Notes under the pieces: model-generated
What the model was told of the DNA's origin: nothing
Seen by the model: the letters and a program-made list of their open reading frames with translations, nothing else
The model's database searches: none
Position numbers and translations under genes: made by a program
Shown here: piece after piece, positions 1-8,049 of the stretch
Numbering within the stretch: the first letter of the stretch is position 1
Layout of the letters: each line of letters starts with the position of its first letter
Source: Bacillota bacterium
Lineage (GTDB): Bacteria; Bacillota; Negativicutes; Sporomusales; Sporomusaceae
Direction: 5' to 3'
DNA length: 40,185 nucleotides
Assembly: GCA_017889675.1 (NCBI GenBank)
Contig: JAGGAA010000004.1
Span: forward strand, 1-40,185

Positions 1-185
1 TATAAATTAGTATAGCCAGACAATTTTAGAATTCCTTTAGAAAATAGTGGTAAGTGATAAGATATAGACTAAATATATTTCAAATAATTACATGCGATAA
101 TAAAATAAATCTGCATATGAAAGTCAAAGAGGTAAATACCTATAATGGGTTATATAAATTTTGGTGACTATAGGAGGAGTGCGCT

Positions 186-557
186 TTGGCAGCAAAGGTG
201 ATTCCATTTCCTACTCAATCTGAACCTAATTTAACGGAAATAGAGATTCTTATTCGGGAATGGCTATTCAATATATCAGAAGAACATGATTTCATTGAGC
301 ATGTTGCGACACGGATGATGAGTTTTATTAGTAACTATGCCAACAAATGGTTTGAACCTACCTTCAACTTAGCAGTACCACCAACTTTGACACTGGAAGA
401 GCGGAAAACACTTGTGGTTTCCATTGAAACCGGTGTTGACGATACAGCCAAGCAGGTACAAGAAATGGTTAACAAGATAATCGTAGAACGATTTTTCCTT
501 GAGGTAGAAATGTACGAAAGTAGGGAAAAAAGTAAATTAGTATGCCCTAAGCGGTAA
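186..557 (+). CDS. Hypothetical protein, small acidic
   Basis: I do not recognise a family. The 123-residue product starts with TTG, chosen because a strong AGGAGG Shine-Dalgarno sequence lies 7 bases upstream. It has no signal peptide or membrane segment. The sequence looks mostly helical and is rich in Glu, Ile and Val, with a Lys/Arg-rich end. It stands alone, with no gene upstream in the window and a clear terminator downstream, so it is probably a single-gene transcript. The 185 bases before it are AT-rich; a TATAAT at 141-146 could be a -10 box, but I see no convincing -35. It is likely a real gene because of the ribosome site and terminator. Confidence 0.7.
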   Translation: MAAKVIPFPTQSEPNLTEIEILIREWLFNISEEHDFIEHVATRMMSFISNYANKWFEPTFNLAVPPTLTLEERKTLVVSIETGVDDTAKQVQEMVNKIIVERFFLEVEMYESREKSKLVCPKR

Positions 558-577
558 GTGAAACAAGCATAAGAGGA

Positions 578-624
578 AAGCATTTGTAGTGCGATTGCCT
601 ACAGATGCTTATTTTTTTTTTTTT
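578..624 (+). terminator. Rho-independent terminator after the first gene
   Basis: The two 12-base arms AAGCATTTGTAG (578-589) and CTACAGATGCTT (599-610) pair with a single T-G wobble. The loop is 9 bases and the right arm is followed by a long run of T. Confidence 0.9.
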
Positions 625-771
625 GATGGTTTAGAGTCGAATTCTAGGGCATGTTTTCCCGATAGTAGTCATAGTTATAAGTTAGAGATTTGCCTGCAAC
701 CATACATTTTTGTCACATAAAAATTAGTGCAGGCATATATATAATTAGAATATACAAAGGGGGGAATCTGC

Positions 772-1458
772 ATGGACGATAGAGCCTATAAAGAGTGTAC
801 TCTTGGCATTGAAACCGGAACTATTATCGTGCGTCAAATCGTGGGGGAAAAAGAAAAACAAAAAGCATTGGATATTCACGTGGTTGTTCCGGAAAGAAAA
901 CCTTCCATTGAACAAATTATTGATGTATTTGTTAAAGAAGTAGAAGTATGCAGTGTTGACGTAATTACCGATAAAGTTATTGTTCGGGGTGAGTTTGAGG
1001 TTAAAGCCATTTATGTCGCGGATTTGCCTGAACAACCTGTTCTTGCCGTAGAAATCAAGCATTACAAATGGACTCTTGATATTGATATTCCAGGCGCCCG
1101 CCGGGGGATGGATGCTGAGGCTAGCGTTGTTGTTGAGTTTGTGGATTATGATGTTGAACACCATCACCGTGCTTATAAATACAAAAATTTTGAGCCTCTA
1201 GACGATCACGATCACGATCACGATGATTGCCACGATCACGATGACGATCATGATCACGATGATTGCCACGATCACGATGACTGTCATGATCACGATGACT
1301 GTCATGATCACGATGATTGCCACGACCATGACCATCACCATCACCGCCACTGCCGGGAGTTTGATGTATCAGTTATCTTGAAAGTTACCGCCAAAGTTAT
1401 GACTGATCGGGAAGTTACTATTGGAACAGGAACTATGCCAACTACACCCAAAGGATAG
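772..1458 (+). CDS. SPOCS/DUF3794-domain protein with Cys/His/Asp repeat
   Basis: Residues about 15-128 form a SPOCS (DUF3794) domain, as shown by close similarity to the next gene: VPERKPSIEQIIDVFVK, DKVIVRG, YVADLPEQPV and VEFVDYD all have matching blocks there. SPOCS domains occur in spore-coat and spore-morphogenesis proteins such as SipL. Between two predicted beta strands, residues about 130-195 are an insertion of Asp, His and Cys (unit DCHDHD), ending in HHHHRHC. The domain then resumes (FDVSVILKVTAKV). The paralogue has only a short FHCHHDRR loop at this place. The insertion very probably binds divalent metal, although which metal cannot be read from sequence. ATG follows a GGGGGG ribosome site. 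A spore-surface role is inferred from the family. Confidence 0.85.
   Translation: MDDRAYKECTLGIETGTIIVRQIVGEKEKQKALDIHVVVPERKPSIEQIIDVFVKEVEVCSVDVITDKVIVRGEFEVKAIYVADLPEQPVLAVEIKHYKWTLDIDIPGARRGMDAEASVVVEFVDYDVEHHHRAYKYKNFEPLDDHDHDHDDCHDHDDDHDHDDCHDHDDCHDHDDCHDHDDCHDHDHHHHRHCREFDVSVILKVTAKVMTDREVTIGTGTMPTTPKG
1225..1332 (+). repeat. Six in-frame 18-bp tandem repeats coding DCHDHD units
   Basis: Six consecutive 18-base units start at 1225, 1243, 1261, 1279, 1297 and 1315. Each codes D-C-H-D-H-D, except the second, where Cys is replaced by Asp. Third-base differences (TGC/TGT, CAC/CAT, GAT/GAC) show that the protein repeat is conserved beyond simple DNA slippage. Copy number may vary between strains. 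Confidence 0.9.
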
Positions 1459-1495
1459 GTTTGTTGAGGGGTATTAATGGAGAGGGGGGGAAACG

Positions 1496-2455
1496 ATGGA
1501 CGATACAACAAGAGCAGCCTCAGGCTCAAGTAATACTTCAGGCATGACAGTGAAAACAGTTGCCGGCGTAACTACTGTCGATAGTGCTGAACTGGAATGC
1601 GGCTGCCCAGAACCAGGTCCGGAGACAATTGAGGTAGAACAAGTTCTAGGTGCTGAAATGGCTCAACGGGTTGTGGAATTGGATTTGTTTGTTCCGGCAG
1701 AGAAGCCGGATATTGAACAAGTGGTTGATGTATATGTAAAAGAACTGGAAATTAACAAAGTTGATGTTATTCCAGACAAGGTCATTGTGCGCGGTGAATT
1801 AGAGGTAAAGGTAATGTATGTTGCCGATTTACCCAATCAGCCGGTACATGCGTTTGAAAAAAGACACATCCGCTGGACACGGGATATTGTGATTGATGGT
1901 GCGGAACCTGATATGAAGGCAACTGCTGATGCAACTGTGGAATTTGTTGACTATGATTTCCACTGTCATCATGACAGGCGCAAGGTGCACATTACTATTG
2001 TACTTAAAGTCTGGGCGCGCGTAGTTACTACCACCGAGATGGATGTATTTGCATTAAGTCCTGTCGACGAAATTGGTGTGGTCGAAAGCACTACATCAAC
2101 AGATAAAGTCAGCGCTAGCCAGTTTACGGATGAAAATGTATCTGCTTCAGAAACTGGTGGTGGAAACATAGCAGGGTTTGGTGAACAAAATGTTATCGTT
2201 ACCGGTCCAATGACACCGACCGCCGGCACAGCCACCAGTGTCAGCGGAACGGTAACAGTAACAGGCAATACGGTTAATATCAGAAGCGGACCTGGCACCA
2301 ATTTTCCAGTTGTAACCAAGGTTAAAAAAGGTACGACGCTAACTGTCAAAGAACAGGCTTTTGGTTGGTATAAAGTAGTGCTTACTGACGGTGCTACTAC
2401 TGGCTGGATCGCTAGTTGGCTGGTAAATAGCACTGCGGTTAATGCAAAAGGTTGA
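1496..2455 (+). CDS. SPOCS/DUF3794-domain protein with C-terminal SH3b domain
   Basis: This is a paralogue of the preceding gene. The SPOCS domain spans about residues 45-180 (VPAEKPDIEQVVDVYVKEL, DKVIVRGELEVKVMYVADLP, VEFVDYDFHCHH). A Ser/Thr/Gly-rich linker follows (about 190-248). A bacterial SH3b domain then spans about 250-315, with the usual NVNIRSGPGTNF start, a KKGTTLTV strand and GWIASWLV end. SH3b domains generally bind peptidoglycan or cell-wall peptides, so the protein may anchor a SPOCS module to cortex or wall. ATG follows a strong GGAGAGGGGGG stretch. It lies 37 bp after its paralogue with no terminator between them, so the pair is probably co-transcribed. Two hairpin terminators follow. 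The spore role is inferred. Confidence 0.85.
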   Translation: MDDTTRAASGSSNTSGMTVKTVAGVTTVDSAELECGCPEPGPETIEVEQVLGAEMAQRVVELDLFVPAEKPDIEQVVDVYVKELEINKVDVIPDKVIVRGELEVKVMYVADLPNQPVHAFEKRHIRWTRDIVIDGAEPDMKATADATVEFVDYDFHCHHDRRKVHITIVLKVWARVVTTTEMDVFALSPVDEIGVVESTTSTDKVSASQFTDENVSASETGGGNIAGFGEQNVIVTGPMTPTAGTATSVSGTVTVTGNTVNIRSGPGTNFPVVTKVKKGTTLTVKEQAFGWYKVVLTDGATTGWIASWLVNSTAVNAKG

Positions 2456-2463
2456 GAATAGCG

Positions 2464-2500
2464 ACCCAGGGACGGTAATAATCCCTGGGTATTGTTTTAT
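2464..2500 (+). terminator. First of two tandem terminators after the SPOCS pair
   Basis: ACCCAGGGA (2464-2472) pairs perfectly with TCCCTGGGT (2482-2490), with a 9-base loop and a T-rich tail (attgtttta). Confidence 0.8.
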
Positions 2501-2517
2501 ATGGCGGCTACTCACAC

Positions 2518-2553
2518 AAAAATCCCGGAGGCGCTAAGCTACCGGGATTTTTG
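2518..2553 (+). terminator. Second tandem terminator
   Basis: AAAAATCCCGG (2518-2528) pairs perfectly with CCGGGATTTTT (2542-2552) over a 13-base loop. The A-run on one side and T-run on the other would let it work on both strands. It ends about 25 bases before the next start codon, so the following gene must use a promoter overlapping it or read-through. Confidence 0.8.
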
Positions 2554-2578
2554 GTGAGTGGGTATAGGAGGTGGCCTA

Positions 2579-3382
2579 ATGTATCGGGCACTAAAATATA
2601 TCGGTCCGGTGGGGCTGGGAGCGACATCTCCGCAACTATTTTGTGCCGAAAATGATTGTGGGGAAGTAAAAGTATGTGTTGTTAAGTTATCGACCAACCG
2701 TCTTGGAACCAAGGTTCTGGTAAATGAGCTGTTGGCCGCTCATTTTGGTGATTGGCTAAAGCTCTGCTTTCCGCCAGGGGGACCTATTTACATTTCCCCG
2801 GAAGTACTGGGCAGTAGCCGGCGATTAACTGCTGCCGCCGTACTGCCAGGTTGGCACTTTGGGTGTGAGTATTTGCAAGGAGTTGGCTATGTAAACAAAT
2901 ACAATCTGCATCAGGCAGTAAATAAAGAACAAATGGCGGGCGTTATGCTGTTTGACCATTTGTTCCATAATCCCGACCGGACGGAAAATAGAAAAAATCT
3001 GCTCATTCGCAAAGAACGTGACGGCTATAAGCTTTATGCCATTGATAATTCTCATTTGTTTCGTCGTGGCAAATGGACAATTGCTATGCTGGAGGAGTTA
3101 GCTGACACTATTACAGTAAATCATCGCCGTTCCTATGGCGTGCTTTTAAAATATTATCTAAGGCCAGCGCAATTATTTAAGTATGCTGCGGCCGTTAAGA
3201 ATATTGAAGATGCAAAAATTACTCTGTTTGTTGAGGGCATTCCCGAAGAGTGGCTGCCTGATAAGGCGGAGCGGCAGGCTTTGCTTGAATTTCTTGTTAT
3301 CAGGCGTGATAAAGCCTGCTGGGTGGCAGAACAATTAAGTCAGTTAATCCCGAATATACATCGGAGTGCCGATATTTATTAA
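2579..3382 (+). CDS. HipA-like kinase-fold protein
   Basis: The 267-residue product resembles the stand-alone HipA-like kinase family (HipA_2 type), not full-length HipA toxins, which are about 440 residues. The supporting blocks are an N-terminal half with GPVGLGATSPQLF and KVCVVKLS (strands and the likely ATP-contacting Lys), NELLAAHFG, and a catalytic-loop-like LFDHLFHNPDRTENRKNLLI followed by YAIDNSHLF. The last two match the HxxDRxxxNxL and IDH/DN pattern of HipA kinases. ATG is chosen because AGGAGGT lies just upstream; a GTG 21 bases earlier lacks one. There is no HipB-like antitoxin beside it. It converges on and overlaps the L,D-transpeptidase gene by 39 bp. The substrate is unknown. 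Confidence 0.65.
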   Translation: MYRALKYIGPVGLGATSPQLFCAENDCGEVKVCVVKLSTNRLGTKVLVNELLAAHFGDWLKLCFPPGGPIYISPEVLGSSRRLTAAAVLPGWHFGCEYLQGVGYVNKYNLHQAVNKEQMAGVMLFDHLFHNPDRTENRKNLLIRKERDGYKLYAIDNSHLFRRGKWTIAMLEELADTITVNHRRSYGVLLKYYLRPAQLFKYAAAVKNIEDAKITLFVEGIPEEWLPDKAERQALLEFLVIRRDKACWVAEQLSQLIPNIHRSADIY

Positions 3383-3829
3383 GGTGAAAATCTCTTCGGC
3401 ATGTGCATTATGCATCCGGATACAACCGTTAGAAACCATTTGACCAATTAGCCAGGGGGAGTTTGTGCCATGCAGGCCATAGGCATCATAATTGAGGCCC
3501 ATCCAGCGTGTTCCCAGTACCCCGCCCGGGTTGGTAATTTTGGTGGCAATGGCATAATTGCCGGTAGGTGTGGGGGTTGACGGCTTGCCGATGGCAACTG
3601 GATACTGCCGGACCGGGTTGTTACCATCAAATAAGGTTAGATGGCGTTGGGATTTGACTAGGAGAATATTAGCTCTGGGTAGTGTTAAGCTGACTCTGTC
3701 AGTGCAAGGGATCGGTGTTACGTCCATGTTGGTAGCAGAAAGCTTTTGGCAGTAGGAGATGTAGCTTTCCCCTTCAGCCAGTTTGATTGTTTTTAATGAC
3801 TCGGGTAAATAGATCCTTCTAATATTCAT
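3344..3829 (-). CDS. L,D-transpeptidase, YkuD family
   Basis: The enzyme should cross-link or modify peptidoglycan through a catalytic Cys. The YkuD signature is clear: LHGTNSPWLIG carries the conserved His, and VSNGCIRMHNAHAEEIF carries the catalytic Cys and Arg. Upstream, ILLVKSQRHLTLFDGN, YPVAIGKPSTPTPTG and LGTRWMGL are typical strands. I start at ATG 3829 because a GGAGGT site lies 10 bases before it; an upstream TTG would add 20 residues without one. The N-terminal 45 residues may form a small LysM-like module (SLKTIKLAEGESYISYCQKL). No signal peptide is visible, which is unusual for a wall enzyme but is seen in mother-cell or spore-associated members. Its 3' end overlaps the HipA-like gene. 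Confidence 0.85.
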   Translation of the reverse strand: MNIRRIYLPESLKTIKLAEGESYISYCQKLSATNMDVTPIPCTDRVSLTLPRANILLVKSQRHLTLFDGNNPVRQYPVAIGKPSTPTPTGNYAIATKITNPGGVLGTRWMGLNYDAYGLHGTNSPWLIGQMVSNGCIRMHNAHAEEIFTLINIGTPMYIRD

Positions 3830-3973
3830 AGATGCTTCGACCTCCGTTTTCTCCCATTTTTCTGCTTTATTGTATTCATGAGCAGACAAAATGGTTAGTA
3901 AAACCTATTGAATAAAACTTATACAATTTTGGCAAAAATAGGAATAAAGAATAAATGGGAGAGTTATGCTAGG

Positions 3974-4786
3974 ATGAATGATGCAATAGGTAGTTTGCTT
4001 ATCATTGGTGGTCATGAAGATAAAGTAGGCGAGTGCTTGATCTTGCGCCGTTTTATTGATATGGCTGGTGGTCGGAATAGCCGGATTGTAGTGATTGCTA
4101 CTGCCACCGGCCAGCCCCGCATTGTGGGTAATGAATATCGGGAACTATTTTCTGAACTGGGGGCGGCAGTGGTAACCATTGTGGCTGTTGCTGACAGAGA
4201 AACGGCAAACCAAAAAGAACAGGCTGAGGTTATTAAGCAGGCTACCGGCATATTTTTCACTGGTGGCGACCAATTGCGGTTTACCAGTATTCTCGGTGGA
4301 TCGGCAGTTGACGCCGCCATTCGTGCTGCTTTTCGACAAGGGGCTGTTATTGCCGGGACTAGTGCCGGGGCGGCTGTTATGAGTGAAACTATGATTGTGG
4401 CTGGTAACTCTAATGATGCTCCCAAAAAATCGTCCCTAATCATGGCTCAGGGTATGGGGCTTTTGGCAGAGGGGGTAGTTGATCAACATTTTGCCCAACG
4501 CGGACGAATTAACCGGCTTCTGGAAGCAGTAGCCCAGAACCCGCATGTTTTAGGAATTGGCATTGACGAAGATACGGCCCTTGTTGTTGGCCCTGACCGA
4601 CTTTGTCAGGTGATTGGGTCCCAGACAGTGACGATTATTGACGGGAAGAGTATTATTTATTCCAACATTTCTGAGTCTACCCGCTGTGAGCCGTTAGCCA
4701 TATCTAATGTGCTATTACATATTTTACCTTCAGGATTTGGTTTTGATTTAAATCTAAGGCTGCCGCTGCAACTTGCTACTAACTAG
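3974..4786 (+). CDS. cphB: Cyanophycinase, peptidase S51
   Basis: It hydrolyses the storage polymer cyanophycin to beta-Asp-Arg dipeptides in the cytoplasm. The S51 family signature is intact. LLIIGGHEDK is at the N-terminus, FFTGGDQLRF at about residues 94-103, and GTSAGAAVMS carries the nucleophile Ser at residue 130. Further on are VVDQHFAQRGRINRL and GIGIDEDTALVV with the usual His and Glu/Asp. The start at ATG 3974 gives 270 residues, the normal family length. A GGGAG 11 bases upstream is a weak ribosome site, and a TTG at 3908 remains possible. It is followed after 17 bases by cyanophycin synthetase, so the two form an operon controlling polymer turnover. Confidence 0.92.
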   Translation: MNDAIGSLLIIGGHEDKVGECLILRRFIDMAGGRNSRIVVIATATGQPRIVGNEYRELFSELGAAVVTIVAVADRETANQKEQAEVIKQATGIFFTGGDQLRFTSILGGSAVDAAIRAAFRQGAVIAGTSAGAAVMSETMIVAGNSNDAPKKSSLIMAQGMGLLAEGVVDQHFAQRGRINRLLEAVAQNPHVLGIGIDEDTALVVGPDRLCQVIGSQTVTIIDGKSIIYSNISESTRCEPLAISNVLLHILPSGFGFDLNLRLPLQLATN

Positions 4787-4803
4787 CTAAAGGGGATTGC
4801 AAC

Positions 4804-7470
4804 ATGAAATTATTGTCTACACGCTTTATTGCTGGAGCTAACATTTACAGTTACCGCCCTGTCATTAAAGCAACCATTGATATTGGTAGCTATGAAGATA
4901 TAGCCAGCAATGGTATAGACGGTTTTGTCACGTGTTTATTAGCATTATTGCCAGGACTCAGCAAGCATAGCTGCTCGCGGGGTTACCCTGGTGGTTTTGT
5001 GGAACGTTTACAGGAAGGAACCTATTTAGCACATGTTTTTGAGCATGTGGCGCTTGAACTACAGTCATTGTGCGGTCAAGAGTATGCCTCTGCCTTTGGT
5101 AAGACCCGTGGGTCTGGTCGCCGTGGTGTTTATCATGTTGTTTTTGGCTGTAGATCAGGGCCGGTAGGGTTAGCTGCCGCTGAGAGTGCCTATCGCTTAC
5201 TTATGGCTGTACTTAAAGGGCACGATTTTAATGTGCCAGAGGCAGTGGCGATGCTGAAGAACATTGGGGAAGAGAACAGATTAGGACCAAGTACAGCGGC
5301 CATTTATGAAGCAGCGCGGCGGCGGAGTATTCCTGTTTTACGTCCCGATTATGAAGCACATTTTCTTATTCTTGGTTATGGCAATAAGCAGCAGCGGGTT
5401 TGGGCCACGATTACAGGCCAGACAAGTTCGCTGGCTGTTGATTTGGTGGGAGATAAGTTTCTTACCAATACATTGTTGCGGCAAAATGCCGTGCCTGTAC
5501 CGATGGGCTATATTGTTACAGATTTGACGGAGGCGATAGCTGCTTTTACTACGATCGGTGCACCGGTTGTCTTGAAACCTGTCAATGGTAATCACGGGAA
5601 GGGGGTTACACTAAATATTTTTAATACAGCTGAGGTGGAACGAGCCTATCAGTTGGCTGCAGAGTATGATGAACGGGTGTTAGTAGAAGAATATGTAGCA
5701 GGTCGCCAGTATCGACTGTGTGTTGTTAATGGTAAACTGGCGGCAGGGGCTGAACGGATACCGGCTCATGTTGTTGGCGATGGTATCCATACAATTGTAG
5801 AGCTTGTTGAATTGGTCAATCTAGACCCAGCGCGCGGCTGTGGTCACAGTCGACCACTAACCTATCTGCAATTAGATACCGCGGCTATTATGACTTTGTT
5901 CCGGCAAAGTCTAACTGCAGCGTCTGTTCCTGCTGCCAGACAGCTTGTTTATATCAGGGACAATGCGAACTTGAGTACTGGTGCCACATCTAAAGATGTA
6001 ACTGCCGATATTCACCCGGAGACCATCAAACTGGTGGAACGGGCAGTACGACTTACTGGTTTAGATGTGGCTGGTGTTGACCTGGTTATGCCAGATATTT
6101 GTCAGCCATTGACTGCCGGGCAGGGGGCCATTATCGAAATTAATGCTGCACCCGGCCTTAGAATGCATCTGTATCCAAGCTCAGGGCTGGCTCATGATGT
6201 GGGCGCGGCCATTATTGATTATTTATTTCCTGATAAGGCTGATGGCCGGATACCGATAGTAGCCGTTACTGGTACAAATGGGAAAACCACAGTAACAAGG
6301 CTTATTGCTCATATCTTTAGGCAAGCTGGTTATAAAACAGGTATGACCACATCTAGCGGCATTTATGTGGATCAGGAGTGTATCGCGCAAGGCGACACGA
6401 CTGGTCCGACCAGTACAACTATGCTATTGTCTGACCCTGCGGTGGAGGCGGCGGTGCTGGAGGTGGCTCGTGGTGGTATCGTTCGAGGTGGCTTGGGCTA
6501 TGATTTTGCGAATGTCGGCATAATTACCAATATTACGGAAGATCATATTGGTCAAGACGGTATTGAGGATCTTGAAGATTTAGCCTATATAAAATCCTTG
6601 GTTATCGAACGCGTGCGACCAGATGGTATTGTGCTTTTAAATGCGGATGACAGTCGAGTGGCAGCGCTCAAAGTACGGGCAAAGAGTGAAATTATTTATT
6701 TTAGTACCCAGTCTGACAATATTATTGTTCGCCGTCATCTAGGGGAAGGCGGCAGGGCGTGTTTTGTCAAAAATGGTGCAATATATCTAGCCGATGGAAA
6801 AAAAGAGCAAGCTTTGATTGCCATTGTGGATATTCCACTTACCTTGCATGGGTTTGCTTATCACAATATTCAAAACGCGGTTATTGGCGTTGCTGCCTGC
6901 TGGTCGCAGAAACTTTCCCTAGAGGCTATTCGTAAAGGCGTGACAGAATTTAACCAAAATCCAGGGCGGCTTATGTTGATGGCGATAGGCGGTTTTCAGG
7001 TTTGTGTTGATTATGCTCACAATCCGGCGGGTTGTCAGGCATTGGCAAGTACCTTGCGGCGACTTAAGCCGCGAAGGTTAATTGGAGTTATTGCAGCTCC
7101 CGGTGACCGGAGGGATGATGTTATTATTAGTCTTGGCAGGGCTGCTGGTCAGGGATTTGATAGTATCTACGTTAAAGAAGATGGTGATTTGCGCGGGCGG
7201 CAGCCGGGTGAGACCGCGGCCTTGCTGCTGCAAGGCGCTTTGGAAGCTGGCCTTACGCCTATGCAAGTAACCACGATTTTTGATGAATCCGCGGCAGTGA
7301 CTGCCGCCTTGAAGCAAGCCGCAGCCGATGACCTGATTGCTGTTTTTTATGAAAACTATGATGCTGTAATGACTACGATAGCAGAATTTGAGCAACAACA
7401 AACGTCTGACTGCCTATGCAAACCAGACGACCGTCAATTGGTAGTTGCCGGTATCGGCGTCAAAGGATAA
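4804..7470 (+). CDS. cphA: Cyanophycin synthetase
   Basis: CphA polymerises Asp and Arg into cyanophycin using ATP. The 888-residue length is normal. The parts in order are an N-terminal domain (about 1-160), an ATP-grasp domain (about 210-470) and a Mur-ligase-like domain. In the ATP-grasp domain, PVVLKPVNGNHGKGVT binds ATP, RVLVEEYVAGRQYR follows, and IIEINAAPGLRMH holds the metal-binding Glu/Asn. The Mur-ligase-like domain starts with the P-loop GTNGKTT at residues 490-496 and continues with NITEDHIGQDGIED and VDYAHNPAG. ATG follows AAAGGGG. Cyanophycin serves as a nitrogen and carbon store. In a spore-former it could support sporulation or germination; that is inference. The gene is complete, with no missing key motif that I can see. 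Confidence 0.95.
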   Translation: MKLLSTRFIAGANIYSYRPVIKATIDIGSYEDIASNGIDGFVTCLLALLPGLSKHSCSRGYPGGFVERLQEGTYLAHVFEHVALELQSLCGQEYASAFGKTRGSGRRGVYHVVFGCRSGPVGLAAAESAYRLLMAVLKGHDFNVPEAVAMLKNIGEENRLGPSTAAIYEAARRRSIPVLRPDYEAHFLILGYGNKQQRVWATITGQTSSLAVDLVGDKFLTNTLLRQNAVPVPMGYIVTDLTEAIAAFTTIGAPVVLKPVNGNHGKGVTLNIFNTAEVERAYQLAAEYDERVLVEEYVAGRQYRLCVVNGKLAAGAERIPAHVVGDGIHTIVELVELVNLDPARGCGHSRPLTYLQLDTAAIMTLFRQSLTAASVPAARQLVYIRDNANLSTGATSKDVTADIHPETIKLVERAVRLTGLDVAGVDLVMPDICQPLTAGQGAIIEINAAPGLRMHLYPSSGLAHDVGAAIIDYLFPDKADGRIPIVAVTGTNGKTTVTRLIAHIFRQAGYKTGMTTSSGIYVDQECIAQGDTTGPTSTTMLLSDPAVEAAVLEVARGGIVRGGLGYDFANVGIITNITEDHIGQDGIEDLEDLAYIKSLVIERVRPDGIVLLNADDSRVAALKVRAKSEIIYFSTQSDNIIVRRHLGEGGRACFVKNGAIYLADGKKEQALIAIVDIPLTLHGFAYHNIQNAVIGVAACWSQKLSLEAIRKGVTEFNQNPGRLMLMAIGGFQVCVDYAHNPAGCQALASTLRRLKPRRLIGVIAAPGDRRDDVIISLGRAAGQGFDSIYVKEDGDLRGRQPGETAALLLQGALEAGLTPMQVTTIFDESAAVTAALKQAAADDLIAVFYENYDAVMTTIAEFEQQQTSDCLCKPDDRQLVVAGIGVKG

Positions 7471-7563
7471 GGAAAAAAATGTAGAAAGCAAATTGGCAGT
7501 TGCAGGCAACTACCCGAACAGGTAGAATATATATATTATAAACTGCTTGTGGAGGTGTCAAGG

Positions 7564-8040
7564 ATGGGAAAAAATGATGCAATTGTTGATCAAGAGTTCC
7601 AACTGGTAATTTTTCGATTGGCCCAGGAAGAATATGGGTTACCAATTACCAAAGTGCAAGAAATAAACCGTCTGGTGCCTATTACCAAATTGCCGCAAAC
7701 GCCTCCGTTTATGGAAGGCATCATAAACTTGCGCGGTCAGATTATTCCGGTAATAGACCTCAGGAAACGTTTTACACTTGCCGTTTCTGAATACAATGAT
7801 GACAGTCGAATTATTATTGTGGAGATAGACGGCGAGACGGTTGGCGTTATTGTCGATGCGGTTGCTGAAGTAGTTCAGATAGCGGCTGCTGATGTAGAGC
7901 CGCCGCCCCCGTCGTTTATTCTGGATGCCAAATATATTCAAGGCGTAGGTAAACTAGAGGACCGGTTACTTATCCTGCTTGAAATTGATCAAGTGTTGAC
8001 TTCACAAGAGACCATTACGTTGAAGCAGCTTGCCGTATAA
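7564..8040 (+). CDS. cheW: CheW-like chemotaxis coupling protein
   Basis: CheW links chemoreceptors to the CheA kinase. The 158-residue product is a single CheW domain: FQLVIFRLAQEEYGLPITKVQEI, PPFMEGIINLRGQIIPVIDLRKRF and the later GVIVDAVAEVVQI and ILDAKYIQGVGKLEDRLLILLEIDQVL are diagnostic. ATG 7564 is chosen because GGAGGTG lies 6 bases upstream; the earlier in-frame GTG sits inside that region. No cheA, receptor or flagellar gene is near, so it is an isolated copy between cphA and ispE. It may serve a specific receptor or a CheA elsewhere. It ends 9 bases before ispE and may be co-transcribed with it. Confidence 0.93.
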   Translation: MGKNDAIVDQEFQLVIFRLAQEEYGLPITKVQEINRLVPITKLPQTPPFMEGIINLRGQIIPVIDLRKRFTLAVSEYNDDSRIIIVEIDGETVGVIVDAVAEVVQIAAADVEPPPPSFILDAKYIQGVGKLEDRLLILLEIDQVLTSQETITLKQLAV

Positions 8041-8049
8041 GGACAGAGT

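Noticed and set aside
692-742. Possible sporulation sigma-E promoter before the first SPOCS gene (GTCACATAA, 13 bases, CATATATAT)
   Set aside because: The resemblance is loose, the region is AT-rich, and the paired GCCTGCA/TGCAGGC repeat around it has no clear role. I could not support a specific sigma factor.
1204-1350. Repeat region as a possible CRISPR array
   Set aside because: The 18-bp units are directly adjacent without spacers, in frame within a protein gene, and code a metal-binding repeat.
1969-2433. Open frame opposite the SH3b region
   Set aside because: The product is a low-complexity Val/Thr/Pro sequence mirroring the + strand linker and SH3b domain, with no start signal.
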